Program-made: the position numbers and the translations under genes | Source: UBA5972 sp002430125 | GTDB lineage: Bacteria; Pseudomonadota; Alphaproteobacteria; Rhodobacterales; Rhodobacteraceae | Direction: 5' to 3' | NCBI GenBank assembly: GCA_937892915.1 | Contig: CALBIC010000101.1 | Location: forward strand, 40,738-104,737 | DNA: 64,000 nucleotides | Shown here: positions 51,942 through 59,932 of the stretch, in pieces | Position numbering within the stretch: position 1 is the stretch's first letter | Layout: each line of letters begins with the position of its first letter | The notes under the pieces: generated by a model | Databases searched by the model: none | The model's input: the letters and a program-made list of their open reading frames with translations, nothing else | What the model was told of the DNA's origin: nothing

Positions 51942-53090
51942 TCACCCCAAAGCCATCGGATCAACCAGCTTTTTATGCTCATCCAGCGCAAACCGGTCAG
52001 TCATACCGGCGATGTAATCCGCAATCACCAAAGCGCGCTTGGTTTCGTCGCCAGATGTTGCCCATCGCTGCCAGTCATCCGGCAGCATCCCCGGATCGTT
52101 GAAGAAGATATCGAACATTTCGGTGACGATGATCGCCGCCTTACGTCGCATCCGCCGGACTTTCCAGTGGCGGTACATGTGTTTGAAGAAAAACGCCCGG
52201 ATCACCTTCAGATCTTCAAACAGCGGCTCCGAGAACCGGATCAACTGCCGCCCGTTGCCGCGAATATCCGCCACCGATTGCGGGTTGGCCTCGGCCAGCA
52301 AGCGGCGGCTTTCCGCAATCACGTCCTCAACCATCACTCCAAACACCCGACGCAGGGCCTCGTGACGGCGGCGGATGAAATCAAGATCGGGATACAACGC
52401 GTCAACCCTGTCGTAACACGCGCCAATGATCGGCAATTCGCGGATCTGTTCTTCGTTGAACAACCCGGCCCGCAGCCCGTCATCCAGATCGTGGTTGTTA
52501 TAAGCCACATCATCGGAAATCGCCGCAACCTGCGCCTCGGCACTGGCAAAACTGCCAAGCTCCAGATCATACTGACTGTTGAAATCCGCCAAAGCCAGCG
52601 GGACCTTGCCCAAAACCGGCCCGTTATGTTTCGCCAACCCCTCAAGCGTTTCCCATGTCAGGTTCAGACCGTTGAAATCGGCATAATGGCGTTCCAGCAA
52701 AGTTACGATCTTGATCGCCTGCGCGTTATGATCAAAGCCGCCAAACGGGCGCATACAGGCATCAAGCGCATCCTCGCCGGTATGGCCAAACGGCGTGTGC
52801 CCCAGATCATGCGCCAGGGCCACCGCCTCGGTCAGTTCCGAATTCAGCCCTAAAACCCCCGAGATGGTGCGCGCCACCTGCCCCACTTCAATCGAATGCG
52901 TCAGGCGGGTGCGAAAATAGTCGCCCTCATGTTCCACAAACACCTGTGTCTTATGTTTCAGCCGCCGAAAGGCGCTGGAATGGATGATCCGGTCGCGGTC
53001 GCGCTGAAACGCAGTTCGATGCGCGCTTTCCGCTTCAAAGGTCAGCCGCCCGCGCGATTGCGCCGGGTCGCAGGCATAGATTGCCAGCAT
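51942..53090 (-). CDS. dgt: Deoxyguanosinetriphosphate triphosphohydrolase-like protein
   Basis: A 382-residue HD-domain dNTPase that hydrolyses dNTPs to deoxynucleoside and triphosphate. The metal-binding residues are in RTRLTHSIEVGQ (His) and ALAHDLGHTPFGHTGE (HD and distal His), and a later aspartate is in AISDDVAYNNHDLDDG. DRDRIIHSSAFRRLKHKTQVF is the conserved start of the fold. The ATG at 53090 has AAGGGCG upstream, while the open frame to 53255 runs into the divergent erpA gene. The dgt-erpA divergent pair is common in this class. Confidence 0.93.
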   Translation of the reverse strand: MLAIYACDPAQSRGRLTFEAESAHRTAFQRDRDRIIHSSAFRRLKHKTQVFVEHEGDYFRTRLTHSIEVGQVARTISGVLGLNSELTEAVALAHDLGHTPFGHTGEDALDACMRPFGGFDHNAQAIKIVTLLERHYADFNGLNLTWETLEGLAKHNGPVLGKVPLALADFNSQYDLELGSFASAEAQVAAISDDVAYNNHDLDDGLRAGLFNEEQIRELPIIGACYDRVDALYPDLDFIRRRHEALRRVFGVMVEDVIAESRRLLAEANPQSVADIRGNGRQLIRFSEPLFEDLKVIRAFFFKHMYRHWKVRRMRRKAAIIVTEMFDIFFNDPGMLPDDWQRWATSGDETKRALVIADYIAGMTDRFALDEHKKLVDPMALG

Positions 53091-53181
53091 GATTTCGCCC
53101 TTATTCTGTTGTGCCTTGTCGCCTGACGCATTCGCGCCTATATTTGCAGCAACCTTAACGCAGTTTTGATCGGCCGAACAG

Positions 53182-53514
53182 ATGGACCTTAACCTGCCCC
53201 CAAAAGTCACCGACCGGGCCTTTGCCCGCCTGGCCGAAATTAACGAGAACGCCACCCAGGCGATGGCCCTACGGGTCGCGGTCGAAGGCGGCGGTTGTTC
53301 GGGCTTTCAATATGACATCAAACTGGACCAGGCCGCCGAGGATGATCTGATCCTGGAACAAAACGGCCAAAAGGTTCTGGTCGATGCGGTGTCTCTGCCG
53401 TTTCTGTCAAACGCGGTGATTGATTTTTCCGAAGAACTGATCGGCGCGCGTTTCGTCATCAACAACCCAAATGCCACCAGCTCCTGCGGCTGTGGCACCA
53501 GTTTTTCGATTTAG
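53182..53514 (+). CDS. erpA: Iron-sulfur cluster insertion protein (A-type carrier, ErpA-like)
   Basis: A 110-residue carrier that passes [2Fe-2S] or [4Fe-4S] clusters to apoproteins. The three conserved cysteines are in GGGCSGFQYD and the C-terminal SSCGCGTSF. The family segments LPPKVTDRAFARL and VIDFSEELIGARFVINNPNA are complete. ErpA, IscA and SufA are hard to separate by sequence; the divergent neighbour dgt and the lack of suf or isc genes favour ErpA. Followed by a cytochrome c gene after 94 bases. Confidence 0.88.
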   Translation: MDLNLPPKVTDRAFARLAEINENATQAMALRVAVEGGGCSGFQYDIKLDQAAEDDLILEQNGQKVLVDAVSLPFLSNAVIDFSEELIGARFVINNPNATSSCGCGTSFSI

Positions 53515-53607
53515 GCGCGAACCCGCCACCGGCGTGTGACAAAGCGCTTGACCTTCCCGCCGCTGGAAGGCCCAAAGCGTCTGAGGAAATCATCCCGGAT
53601 CGGACCT

Positions 53608-54042
53608 ATGAAGCAAAAACCTCTGCTCGCTATACTTGCCATCGCCATCTTTGCAGCGATTGCTGCCTATATGTATCTGACTGACCCCAAAACCGCACAG
53701 GCGCCAACCGGCACCGCCAAAGCGGCACCAATGGTCGCGGTAAATGTACCAGACCTGACCGGTGCCGCCATTTTGGGCCAAACCGCCTTCAACGCCAAAT
53801 GCGCTGTTTGCCATGGCGCGAACGCTGCCGGACAACTTGGCATCGCGCCGCCGCTAATCCATAAATATTATGAACCCTCGCATCACGGCGACATGGCCTT
53901 TGTGATGGCCGCCCAGAACGGCGTAAAATCGCATCACTGGCGGTTTGGCGATATGCCGCCGGTCGAAGGTCTGACCAATGGCGATCTGAAAAACATCATC
54001 GCTTATGTGCGCGCGGTGCAGCAGGCCAACGGCATCAACTAA
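53608..54042 (+). CDS. Membrane-anchored or secreted monohaem cytochrome c
   Basis: A 144-residue class I cytochrome c. It begins with a signal-anchor-like segment (residues about 5-25, LLAILAIAIFAAIAAYMYL), then a short alanine/proline linker. The haem motif is CAVCH and the distal ligand is probably Met in FGDMPPVEGL. LKNIIAYVRAVQQ is the C-terminal helix of the fold. The start at 53608 was chosen over 53536, since the extra residues do not fit a signal peptide. It acts in the periplasm as an electron carrier. Its partner oxidase or dehydrogenase is not nearby. Confidence 0.87.
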   Translation: MKQKPLLAILAIAIFAAIAAYMYLTDPKTAQAPTGTAKAAPMVAVNVPDLTGAAILGQTAFNAKCAVCHGANAAGQLGIAPPLIHKYYEPSHHGDMAFVMAAQNGVKSHHWRFGDMPPVEGLTNGDLKNIIAYVRAVQQANGIN

Positions 54043-54072
54043 AGAATTTTGCATTTAATCTGGTCTACGAAT

Positions 54073-54106
54073 ATCGGAATTCGCCCAAAATTGGGGGAAT
54101 TCCGAT
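54073..54106. terminator. Hairpin downstream of the cytochrome c gene
   Basis: A 16-bp stem with one mismatch (54073-54088 with 54091-54106) and a two-base loop, which in RNA would open to four or more. It is 30 bases after the cytochrome stop and lacks a T-run. Probably a terminator or an mRNA 3'-end stabiliser. Confidence 0.5.
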
Positions 54107-54150
54107 TCAAGAAAAATGTAAAATGCTATAAGCGTTGGCGCGTAATCGTA

Positions 54151-54183
54151 TGTACAGGTTGTGTACGGGTTGTGTACAGGTTG
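54151..54183. repeat. Three 11-base tandem repeats before xthA
   Basis: Units TGTACAGGTTG, TGTACGGGTTG and TGTACAGGTTG lie head to tail (54151-54183), followed by a diverged start of a fourth (TGCATCG). The 11-base period is close to one helical turn, so a protein could bind the same face three times. They end 30 bases before the xthA ATG. Confidence 0.85.
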
Positions 54184-54213
54184 TGCATCGCAATTTGACA
54201 CGCCGGAGGCCTC

Positions 54214-54993
54214 ATGAAAATCGCCAGCTTCAACATCAACGGCATCAAAGCCCGGATCGAGCGGATTTTGGAATGGCTGCCAGAAAGCGCCGTGGACGTG
54301 GTCTTGATGCAGGAAATCAAGAGCATGGACGAAACCTTTCCGCGCGAAATGTTCGAGGACTTAGGCTATAACGTTGAAACCCATGGACAAAAGTCGTTCA
54401 ACGGGGTGGCGATAATCTCAAAACTCCCGCTCGAGGACGTCACCCGCGGCCTGCCCGGCGATGCGGATGATGAACAAGCCCGCTGGATCGAAGCGACCGT
54501 GATCGGCGACAAAGCCGTCCGCGTTTGTGGGTTGTATCTGCCCAACGGCAATCCGGTTCCGGGGCCGAAATATGACTATAAACTCGACTGGATGGACAGG
54601 CTGCACGCACACGCTAAGTCTTTGTTATCAAGCGAAGAACCTGTTCTTATGGCAGGCGATTACAACATTATCCCGCAGGCTGACGACGCCGATTCCCCGG
54701 AAAAATGGCGCGACGATGCCCTGTTCCTTCCAGAAAGCCGCGCCGCGTATCAACGCATCCTGAACCTCGGTTTCACCGACGCCTTTCGCGCCGTCAACCC
54801 AGCACCGCTCAACTATACGTTCTGGGATTTTCAGGCGGGCGCGTGGAACAAAAACGACGGTATCCGCATCGACCATTTCTTGCTGTCACCCCAATGTGCC
54901 GACTTGTTGAAAGAGTGTCAGATCGACCGCCACATGCGCGGCCGCGAGAGACCATCCGACCATGTTCCGATCTGGATCGAACTAGCAGCCTGA
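54214..54993 (+). CDS. xthA: Exodeoxyribonuclease III
   Basis: A 259-residue exonuclease/AP-endonuclease family enzyme for base-excision repair. Catalytic motifs in order: FNINGIKARI (7-16), MQEIKSMD (Mg-binding Glu), NGNPVPGPKYDYKLDWM (Tyr), AGDYNIIPQADD (Asp/Asn), FWDFQAGAWNKNDGIRIDHFLLS, and SDHVPIWIEL with the terminal His. Complete, cytoplasmic. The 11-base tandem repeats lie in its leader or promoter region. It converges with the flavin monooxygenase gene. Confidence 0.95.
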   Translation: MKIASFNINGIKARIERILEWLPESAVDVVLMQEIKSMDETFPREMFEDLGYNVETHGQKSFNGVAIISKLPLEDVTRGLPGDADDEQARWIEATVIGDKAVRVCGLYLPNGNPVPGPKYDYKLDWMDRLHAHAKSLLSSEEPVLMAGDYNIIPQADDADSPEKWRDDALFLPESRAAYQRILNLGFTDAFRAVNPAPLNYTFWDFQAGAWNKNDGIRIDHFLLSPQCADLLKECQIDRHMRGRERPSDHVPIWIELAA

Positions 54994-55036
54994 CCCACCT
55001 AAACCATTATCATAGTTTGATAAATACTCCGGGGGT

Positions 55037-55055
55037 CCGGGGGCAGCGCCCCCGG
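55037..55055. terminator. GC-rich hairpin of the intergenic-repeat type
   Basis: CCGGGGGC (55037-55044) pairs with GCCCCCGG (55048-55055) around a three-base loop, preceded by CTCCGGGGGT. It lies between convergent xthA and the monooxygenase gene and ends three bases from the latter's stop. From memory, very similar sequences recur between genes in Rhodobacteraceae, so it may be a REP-like element used as a terminator. Confidence 0.6.
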
Positions 55056-55058
55056 TCT

Positions 55059-56255
55059 TCACGCCTCTATTGTGACGTCAGTGCCGTACAGCCAATCATA
55101 TCGCCGCGCAAAAGCCGCCCCGGCAAAGCGATTAACCACACGCATTCCCTGATGAACAACACTGCGCACCGGCGCTGATCCAAGATGATATATCCGCGTA
55201 TTCGCGCTGGCCCCACTGACAATCCGCCTGACCCGATCCACCCGACGCCCCCGATACGCGGCCAGCGCCACGGCGATTTCAACATGCCGGTCAAGCTCTG
55301 CCGCCAACACCCAGGCATCCTCCAGCGCCATATTCGCCCCCTGCGCCAAAAACGGCAAAGTCGGGTGACACGCATCCCCAAGAATCGCCGTAACACCAGA
55401 CGACCAGACATCAGCCACCGGATGCGCAAACAAGCCCCAAAGATGGGTTTTATCGCATGATTTCAATAAGGTTGTCACGGCAGGCGCGAAATCAGAAAAC
55501 GCCGTTTGCAGGTTTTTGGGGTCGTCCAAATGGTTCCAGCCCTCGGCAACCCAATCCTTGCGCGCCTGAACTGCCACGATATTAATCAGCCTGCCACCGC
55601 GCAACGGATAAGTCACCAGATGCCGCCCCGGCCCCATATAGACGCGCGCCACATGCGATAGGTCCGTATCAACCAAACGGCTGGTTTCGACCGTCGCACG
55701 CCACGCAACTTGTCCCGTGAAATCAGGCGGATGCGCGACATTAAGCGCCTGACGCGTCAGAGACCGCAGGCCATCCGCACCGATTAAAAGACCCGCCTCG
55801 CGCGTCGTTCCATCTGCCAAAACCAGCAAGGCCTGATCCAGTTCGGGCACCACGGCGGTGACTTCCTGACCGAATATCAACGAAACCCCGGCTTGTTGGG
55901 CGGCTTCGGCCAGCATGTCCACCAGATCGGCACGATGAACCAAAAGATAAGGGTTGGCGTTGCCATGCTTGCCTGCGGCCATATCCAGCCGCATCACGTG
56001 TTGGCCATGCCGGTAATCACAAAGCTCAACCGCCTGTAAAGCCACGCCAATTGCCCGCAGCTGCGGGGCCAGATCAAGCGCCTTCAAAACCGCCGAACCG
56101 TTGGGTGTGATCTGCAAACCCGCCCCGACTTCGCGCAATGCTGGTGCCTGTTCCAGAACCGTCACCACGGCCCCGCGACGCGCCAAGGCAATCGCGACCG
56201 TCAAGCCACCGATGCCAGCCCCCAAAACAGTTACGTGTTTGTTTTTCAAAGTCAT
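55059..56255 (-). CDS. FAD-dependent monooxygenase (salicylate hydroxylase/UbiH-like group)
   Basis: A 398-residue group A flavoprotein hydroxylase. The dinucleotide motif is VLGAGIGGLTVAIALARRG, DG-type motif is ADGLRSLTRQAL, and the FAD-ribityl motif is ILGDACHPTLPFLAQGANMALEDA. ALREVGAGLQITPNGSAVL is typical of the salicylate hydroxylase subgroup. The substrate is unknown. The ATG at 56255 is used; the open frame to 56261 starts with TTG. It is alone between xthA and dksA, with no ring-cleavage genes. Confidence 0.85.
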   Translation of the reverse strand: MTLKNKHVTVLGAGIGGLTVAIALARRGAVVTVLEQAPALREVGAGLQITPNGSAVLKALDLAPQLRAIGVALQAVELCDYRHGQHVMRLDMAAGKHGNANPYLLVHRADLVDMLAEAAQQAGVSLIFGQEVTAVVPELDQALLVLADGTTREAGLLIGADGLRSLTRQALNVAHPPDFTGQVAWRATVETSRLVDTDLSHVARVYMGPGRHLVTYPLRGGRLINIVAVQARKDWVAEGWNHLDDPKNLQTAFSDFAPAVTTLLKSCDKTHLWGLFAHPVADVWSSGVTAILGDACHPTLPFLAQGANMALEDAWVLAAELDRHVEIAVALAAYRGRRVDRVRRIVSGASANTRIYHLGSAPVRSVVHQGMRVVNRFAGAAFARRYDWLYGTDVTIEA

Positions 56256-56331
56256 AACCAAGCTTTAAACACAAATGACGAGGCGGTGAAGCCCCGGCAC
56301 CAAGCCGTTCATATGCCACAGCCCACGGGCA

Positions 56332-56754
56332 TCAATCGTCGCGGTGAACCTTTTCCTTACGCTCGTGACGTTCCTGTGCCTCAAGGCTGAGGGTGGCAAT
56401 CGGGCGGGCGTCAAGGCGCTTAAGCGAAATTGGTTCGCCGGTTTCTTCGCAATAACCATACGAGCCGTCTTCGATCCGTCGCAACGCGGATTCGATCTTG
56501 CTGACAAGTTTACGCTGACGGTCGCGGGTTCTAAGCTCGAGGGCCCGGTCGGTTTCTTCAGAGGCGCGGTCGGCCACATCCGGAATGTTCCGGGTGCCGG
56601 CCTGCATACCAACGATCGTATCGCGGTTGCCTTCCAAAATATTCTCTTTCCATTCAGACAATTTACGACGGAAATATTCAACCTGCCGATCATTCATGAA
56701 AGGCTCGTCATCGGCGGGCATATAGTCTTTGTCCAGAACGATTGCTTCTTTCAC
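56332..56754 (-). CDS. dksA: RNA polymerase-binding transcription factor DksA
   Basis: A 140-residue secondary-channel protein that, with ppGpp, retunes rRNA and amino-acid promoters. The coiled-coil runs from about residues 25 to 97, and its tip keeps the two functional aspartates in PDVADRASE (D59 and D62). The globular part has GSYGYCEETGEPISLKRLDARPIATLSLEAQERHE: only C102 remains of the four zinc-binding cysteines of E. coli DksA, which is the alphaproteobacterial form. The start is GTG at 56754, six bases after GGGGAGG. Confidence 0.93.
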   Translation of the reverse strand: MKEAIVLDKDYMPADDEPFMNDRQVEYFRRKLSEWKENILEGNRDTIVGMQAGTRNIPDVADRASEETDRALELRTRDRQRKLVSKIESALRRIEDGSYGYCEETGEPISLKRLDARPIATLSLEAQERHERKEKVHRDD

Positions 56755-56941
56755 AGACGCCTCCCCAGGTCGTTAATCAATTACGACTCACCTTTGACGA
56801 CACAGTCAGGATCAGGCGGCCGTTGCGGCTGGGATTACAGAAACCAGCGCGGTTTGTCACCCCCGTGATTTGTTGATCTTGAAGCTTCGTGAACTCCTGC
56901 TAGGATCGCCACGGATCAAACGCTAGAGGCTTACAGGCATT

Positions 56942-57781
56942 ATGAAATTTACCGGCACCGAAACTTATGTGGCAACCGACGACCTGACCGTCGCCGTAAA
57001 TGCATCGATCACCCTTGAACGTCCGCTGTTGGTTAAGGGTGAACCGGGCACCGGTAAAACTGAACTGGCGCGCCAAATCGCCAGCAGCCTTGGTCTGCCG
57101 ATTTTGGAATGGAACGTGAAATCCACCACCAAAGCGCAACAGGGCTTGTATGAATATGACGCTGTCAGTCGTCTGCGCGACAGCCAGTTGGGTGAAGAGC
57201 GCGTGCATGACGTTGCGAATTACATCAAAAAAGGCAAGCTATGGGAGGCGTTTGAGGCGGATCACAAAGTCGTCTTGCTGATTGATGAAATCGACAAGGC
57301 CGACATCGAATTTCCCAACGATCTGCTGCAAGAGCTTGATCGGATGGAGTTTTTTGTTTACGAAACCGGCAAAACAATTTCCGCGAAAGTGCGGCCAATC
57401 GTGATTATCACGTCGAACAATGAAAAAGAACTGCCGGATGCGTTTTTGCGCCGCTGTTTCTTTCATTACATCCGCTTTCCCGATCAGGACACTCTGCGCC
57501 AAATCATCGAAGTACACCATCCGGGGATCAAAAAGGCGCTGGTCACCGAGGCCCTGACCCAGTTTTTTGCCATCCGTGAAACTCCGGGCCTGAAGAAAAA
57601 GCCGTCAACGTCCGAAGTGCTCGATTGGCTTAAACTGCTGTTGGTCGAAGATCTGGACCCTGAGGATCTGAAACGCGGCGGCAAGGATGCATTGCCAAAA
57701 TTGCATGGTGCGTTGCTGAAGAACGAACAGGATGTGCATATGTTCGAACGCATTGCCTTTATGGCGCGCGGGCAGCGTTAA
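56942..57781 (+). CDS. MoxR-family AAA+ ATPase
   Basis: A 279-residue ATPase. Walker A is GEPGTGKTEL (33-42), Walker B is VVLLIDEIDKAD (about 113-124), sensor 1 is IVIITSNNEKELPDAFLRRC, and the helical lid holds LKKKPSTSEVLDWLKLLL. MoxR proteins act with VWA-domain partners in metal-cofactor or protein-complex maturation. The VWA gene at 59933 is the obvious partner, three genes downstream. It diverges from dksA. The 147 bases after it hold a possible short frame but no recognised gene. Confidence 0.92.
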   Translation: MKFTGTETYVATDDLTVAVNASITLERPLLVKGEPGTGKTELARQIASSLGLPILEWNVKSTTKAQQGLYEYDAVSRLRDSQLGEERVHDVANYIKKGKLWEAFEADHKVVLLIDEIDKADIEFPNDLLQELDRMEFFVYETGKTISAKVRPIVIITSNNEKELPDAFLRRCFFHYIRFPDQDTLRQIIEVHHPGIKKALVTEALTQFFAIRETPGLKKKPSTSEVLDWLKLLLVEDLDPEDLKRGGKDALPKLHGALLKNEQDVHMFERIAFMARGQR

Positions 57782-57928
57782 CGCCTAAACGGAAACAGTC
57801 TGTATCCAACGTGCCTTATTCGCACATTCGCCCAGATTTTGCCACAATGTTTGGGTTCAAAGAAGGCGAGAATGTGAACAGTATTTTCTTGGTACCCGAA
57901 TTTGGGGCCGGGATGTGAAGGAACTGCC

Positions 57929-58375
57929 GTGACCAAAGTAACCATTCGCCCTATCCGCCCGGAAGACCAAGCCGAATGGCGACGTTTATGGACCGATTAT
58001 TTGACGTTTTATGAATCTTCGGTTCCCGCGGCGGTCTATGCGACCTCATTTGCACGCCTGATGGGCGATGACCCGCACGACTATCACGGCTTGATTGCAG
58101 AATGTGACGGCAAGCCCTGTGGTTTGGTGCACTATCTGTTTCACCGCCACATGTGGAAAATTGAAAATACCTGTTACCTGCAAGACCTTTACGCCGACCC
58201 AGATATGCGCGGCAAAGGTGTCGGACGCGCCCTGATCGAGGCGGTCTATCAGGCTGCCGATCAAGCCGGGGCGCCCGGAGTTTATTGGATGACGCAGGAT
58301 TTTAACACCACTGCACGACAACTTTACGATCGGATTGGCACGCTTAGCCCGTTCATAAAATACATAAGGGTATAA
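57929..58375 (+). CDS. GNAT-family N-acetyltransferase
   Basis: A 148-residue acetyltransferase. The fold motifs are TIRPIRPEDQAEWRRLW at the start, CYLQDLYADPDMRGKGVGRALIEAVYQAADQAG with the acetyl-CoA-binding R-x-x-G-x-G/A loop, and a C-terminal GVYWMTQDFNTTARQLYDRIG. The GTG start at 57929 has AAGGA seven bases upstream. The family acetylates amino groups of small molecules or proteins; the substrate is not evident. Three bases separate it from the DUF2927 gene. Confidence 0.87.
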   Translation: MTKVTIRPIRPEDQAEWRRLWTDYLTFYESSVPAAVYATSFARLMGDDPHDYHGLIAECDGKPCGLVHYLFHRHMWKIENTCYLQDLYADPDMRGKGVGRALIEAVYQAADQAGAPGVYWMTQDFNTTARQLYDRIGTLSPFIKYIRV

Positions 58376-58378
58376 AAC

Positions 58379-59758
58379 ATGCGGAAATTCATCTTGGCCG
58401 GTGCCGCGTTGCTTTTGGCCGCCTGTTCGACAAACCCGATAATCGACATCTCTACGCGCTCGGACCCGCTGCCAGATCGTCTACCGGCCATGAAGTCGTT
58501 TGGCACAGCGCCTTATTTGGTGCCGGGCCGCAAATCCAACAGCGACATGGCGCGGGACTTTCTGGAACTTTCTTTCCAGTTGGAAAGCGGCAAAAAGATC
58601 GAAACACTGACGCGGTTTCAGGGACCAATAACAATCGCATTGGCAAAGCGTGGCAGCAATCAACTTGAAGATGATCTTGCTGAGCTGGCGGAAAGGCTGC
58701 GCCGCGAAGCTGGATTAGACATCCACGTTGTTAAGACCGGGCAGCCGGCAAATATCGTCATTGAAACGCTGCCGCGTAAAGAACTGCATGCGACAGTTCC
58801 GCACGCCGCATGTTTTGTGGTGCCGCGTGTGACCAATTGGCAGGATTTTCGCGCAAATCGCCAATCCGGCAAATTGGATTGGTCAACCCTGACCACACGC
58901 AATCGCGCCACCGTTTTCATTCCCGACGATGTGTCACCCCAGGAAGCACGCGATTGCCTGCACGAAGAAATCGCCCAGGCCCTTGGCCCTCTTAACGATA
59001 TTTATCGCCTGGAGGACTCGGTCTTTAATGACGACAACATGAATATGGTGTTGACCGGATTTGATATGCTGATCCTGCGGGCATATTACGCCCCGGAATT
59101 TAAAAACGGCATGACCAAATCTGAGGTCGCATCCCGCCTTCCCGATGTTTTGCGCAGGCTTAACCCAGCCGGGGAAATTGCCGGAACGGATGGTCAAAAA
59201 GAATCCTCCCGGCAGTGGATCGACAAACTCGAAGAAGCCCTTTTGTCGCGCAATCCGCGCAGTCGCCGGATTCAGAGCGCGCGAAAAGCTGCCGAGATGG
59301 CTGTGCAGGAAGGGTGGAAAGACAATCGCCTTGCCTTCAGTCTGTTTGCGCTTGGCCGTCTGGCATTGGGGCAAGAACCAGCCACGTCGATTGACAGCTT
59401 TCAAAAAGCCTATGAAATCTACGCCTATCTATATGGCAAAGACGATATCCACACCGCGCATGTCGCGCTGCAACTGGCGGCTTTCGCCTTGACCAGAGGT
59501 GCCGAAGACGAGGCCCTGGATTATGTCAATGACAGCCTGCCGGCAGTTTCCCGGTCACAGAACGCCTCGCTTTTGGCTGCATTGCTGATGATCAAAGCCG
59601 AAGCTCTGGATTATCAGGGGCGCCACGCCGAAGCGGCCACCGTGCGTCTGGACAGCCTTGGCTGGGCGCGCTATGGCTTTGCCACGGATACGGAAATCCG
59701 CGCCCGTCTGCGCGAAACTGCAGCCCTGCGTCCGGGGGTCAAAAAACCGAGGATCTGA
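58379..59758 (+). CDS. DUF2927 lipoprotein
   Basis: A 459-residue lipoprotein with lipobox LLAAC (Cys16). The central part has RDCLHEEIAQALGPLNDIYRLEDSVFNDDNMNMVLTGFDMLILRAYYAPEFKNGM, the DUF2927 core with an HEE helix that resembles a zincin active site lacking its usual spacing. The C-terminal third (from about residue 285) is helical and repetitive, with TPR-like spacing. The function is unknown. It lies between the GNAT gene and the 56-residue membrane protein, which shares its final base region (TGATG). Confidence 0.85.
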   Translation: MRKFILAGAALLLAACSTNPIIDISTRSDPLPDRLPAMKSFGTAPYLVPGRKSNSDMARDFLELSFQLESGKKIETLTRFQGPITIALAKRGSNQLEDDLAELAERLRREAGLDIHVVKTGQPANIVIETLPRKELHATVPHAACFVVPRVTNWQDFRANRQSGKLDWSTLTTRNRATVFIPDDVSPQEARDCLHEEIAQALGPLNDIYRLEDSVFNDDNMNMVLTGFDMLILRAYYAPEFKNGMTKSEVASRLPDVLRRLNPAGEIAGTDGQKESSRQWIDKLEEALLSRNPRSRRIQSARKAAEMAVQEGWKDNRLAFSLFALGRLALGQEPATSIDSFQKAYEIYAYLYGKDDIHTAHVALQLAAFALTRGAEDEALDYVNDSLPAVSRSQNASLLAALLMIKAEALDYQGRHAEAATVRLDSLGWARYGFATDTEIRARLRETAALRPGVKKPRI

Positions 59759-59928
59759 TGATAAGCCTGATTGCCTTTGTCGTCGGCGCAGTTTGGGGCG
59801 GATATGTTGGCCGCAAGCGTGGCGGTAACCTGCTTGATATCCTGCAATATGCGGTCGCGCATGGCATCCTGTTCGCCTTACTATCAGTGGTCGCCTATGT
59901 TCTGGCCGGACGGATGAACTGGATCTAG
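59758..59928 (+). CDS. Small membrane protein, 56 residues
   Basis: An ATG overlapping the DUF2927 stop (TGATG) opens a 57-codon frame ending at TAG 59926-59928, four bases before the VWA gene. The product has two hydrophobic segments (about residues 2-17 and 33-51) around a basic GRKRGGN turn, a hairpin membrane protein. Tight fit between two real genes and codon usage like the neighbours support it. Function unknown. Confidence 0.75.
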   Translation: MISLIAFVVGAVWGGYVGRKRGGNLLDILQYAVAHGILFALLSVVAYVLAGRMNWI

Positions 59929-59932
59929 CCGC

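Noticed and set aside
51444..52853. 469-codon open frame on the plus strand opposite argS and dgt
   Set aside because: It lies antisense across two clearly conserved genes and their boundary. Its translation is rich in Arg, Gln and His without motifs, as expected for a shadow frame.
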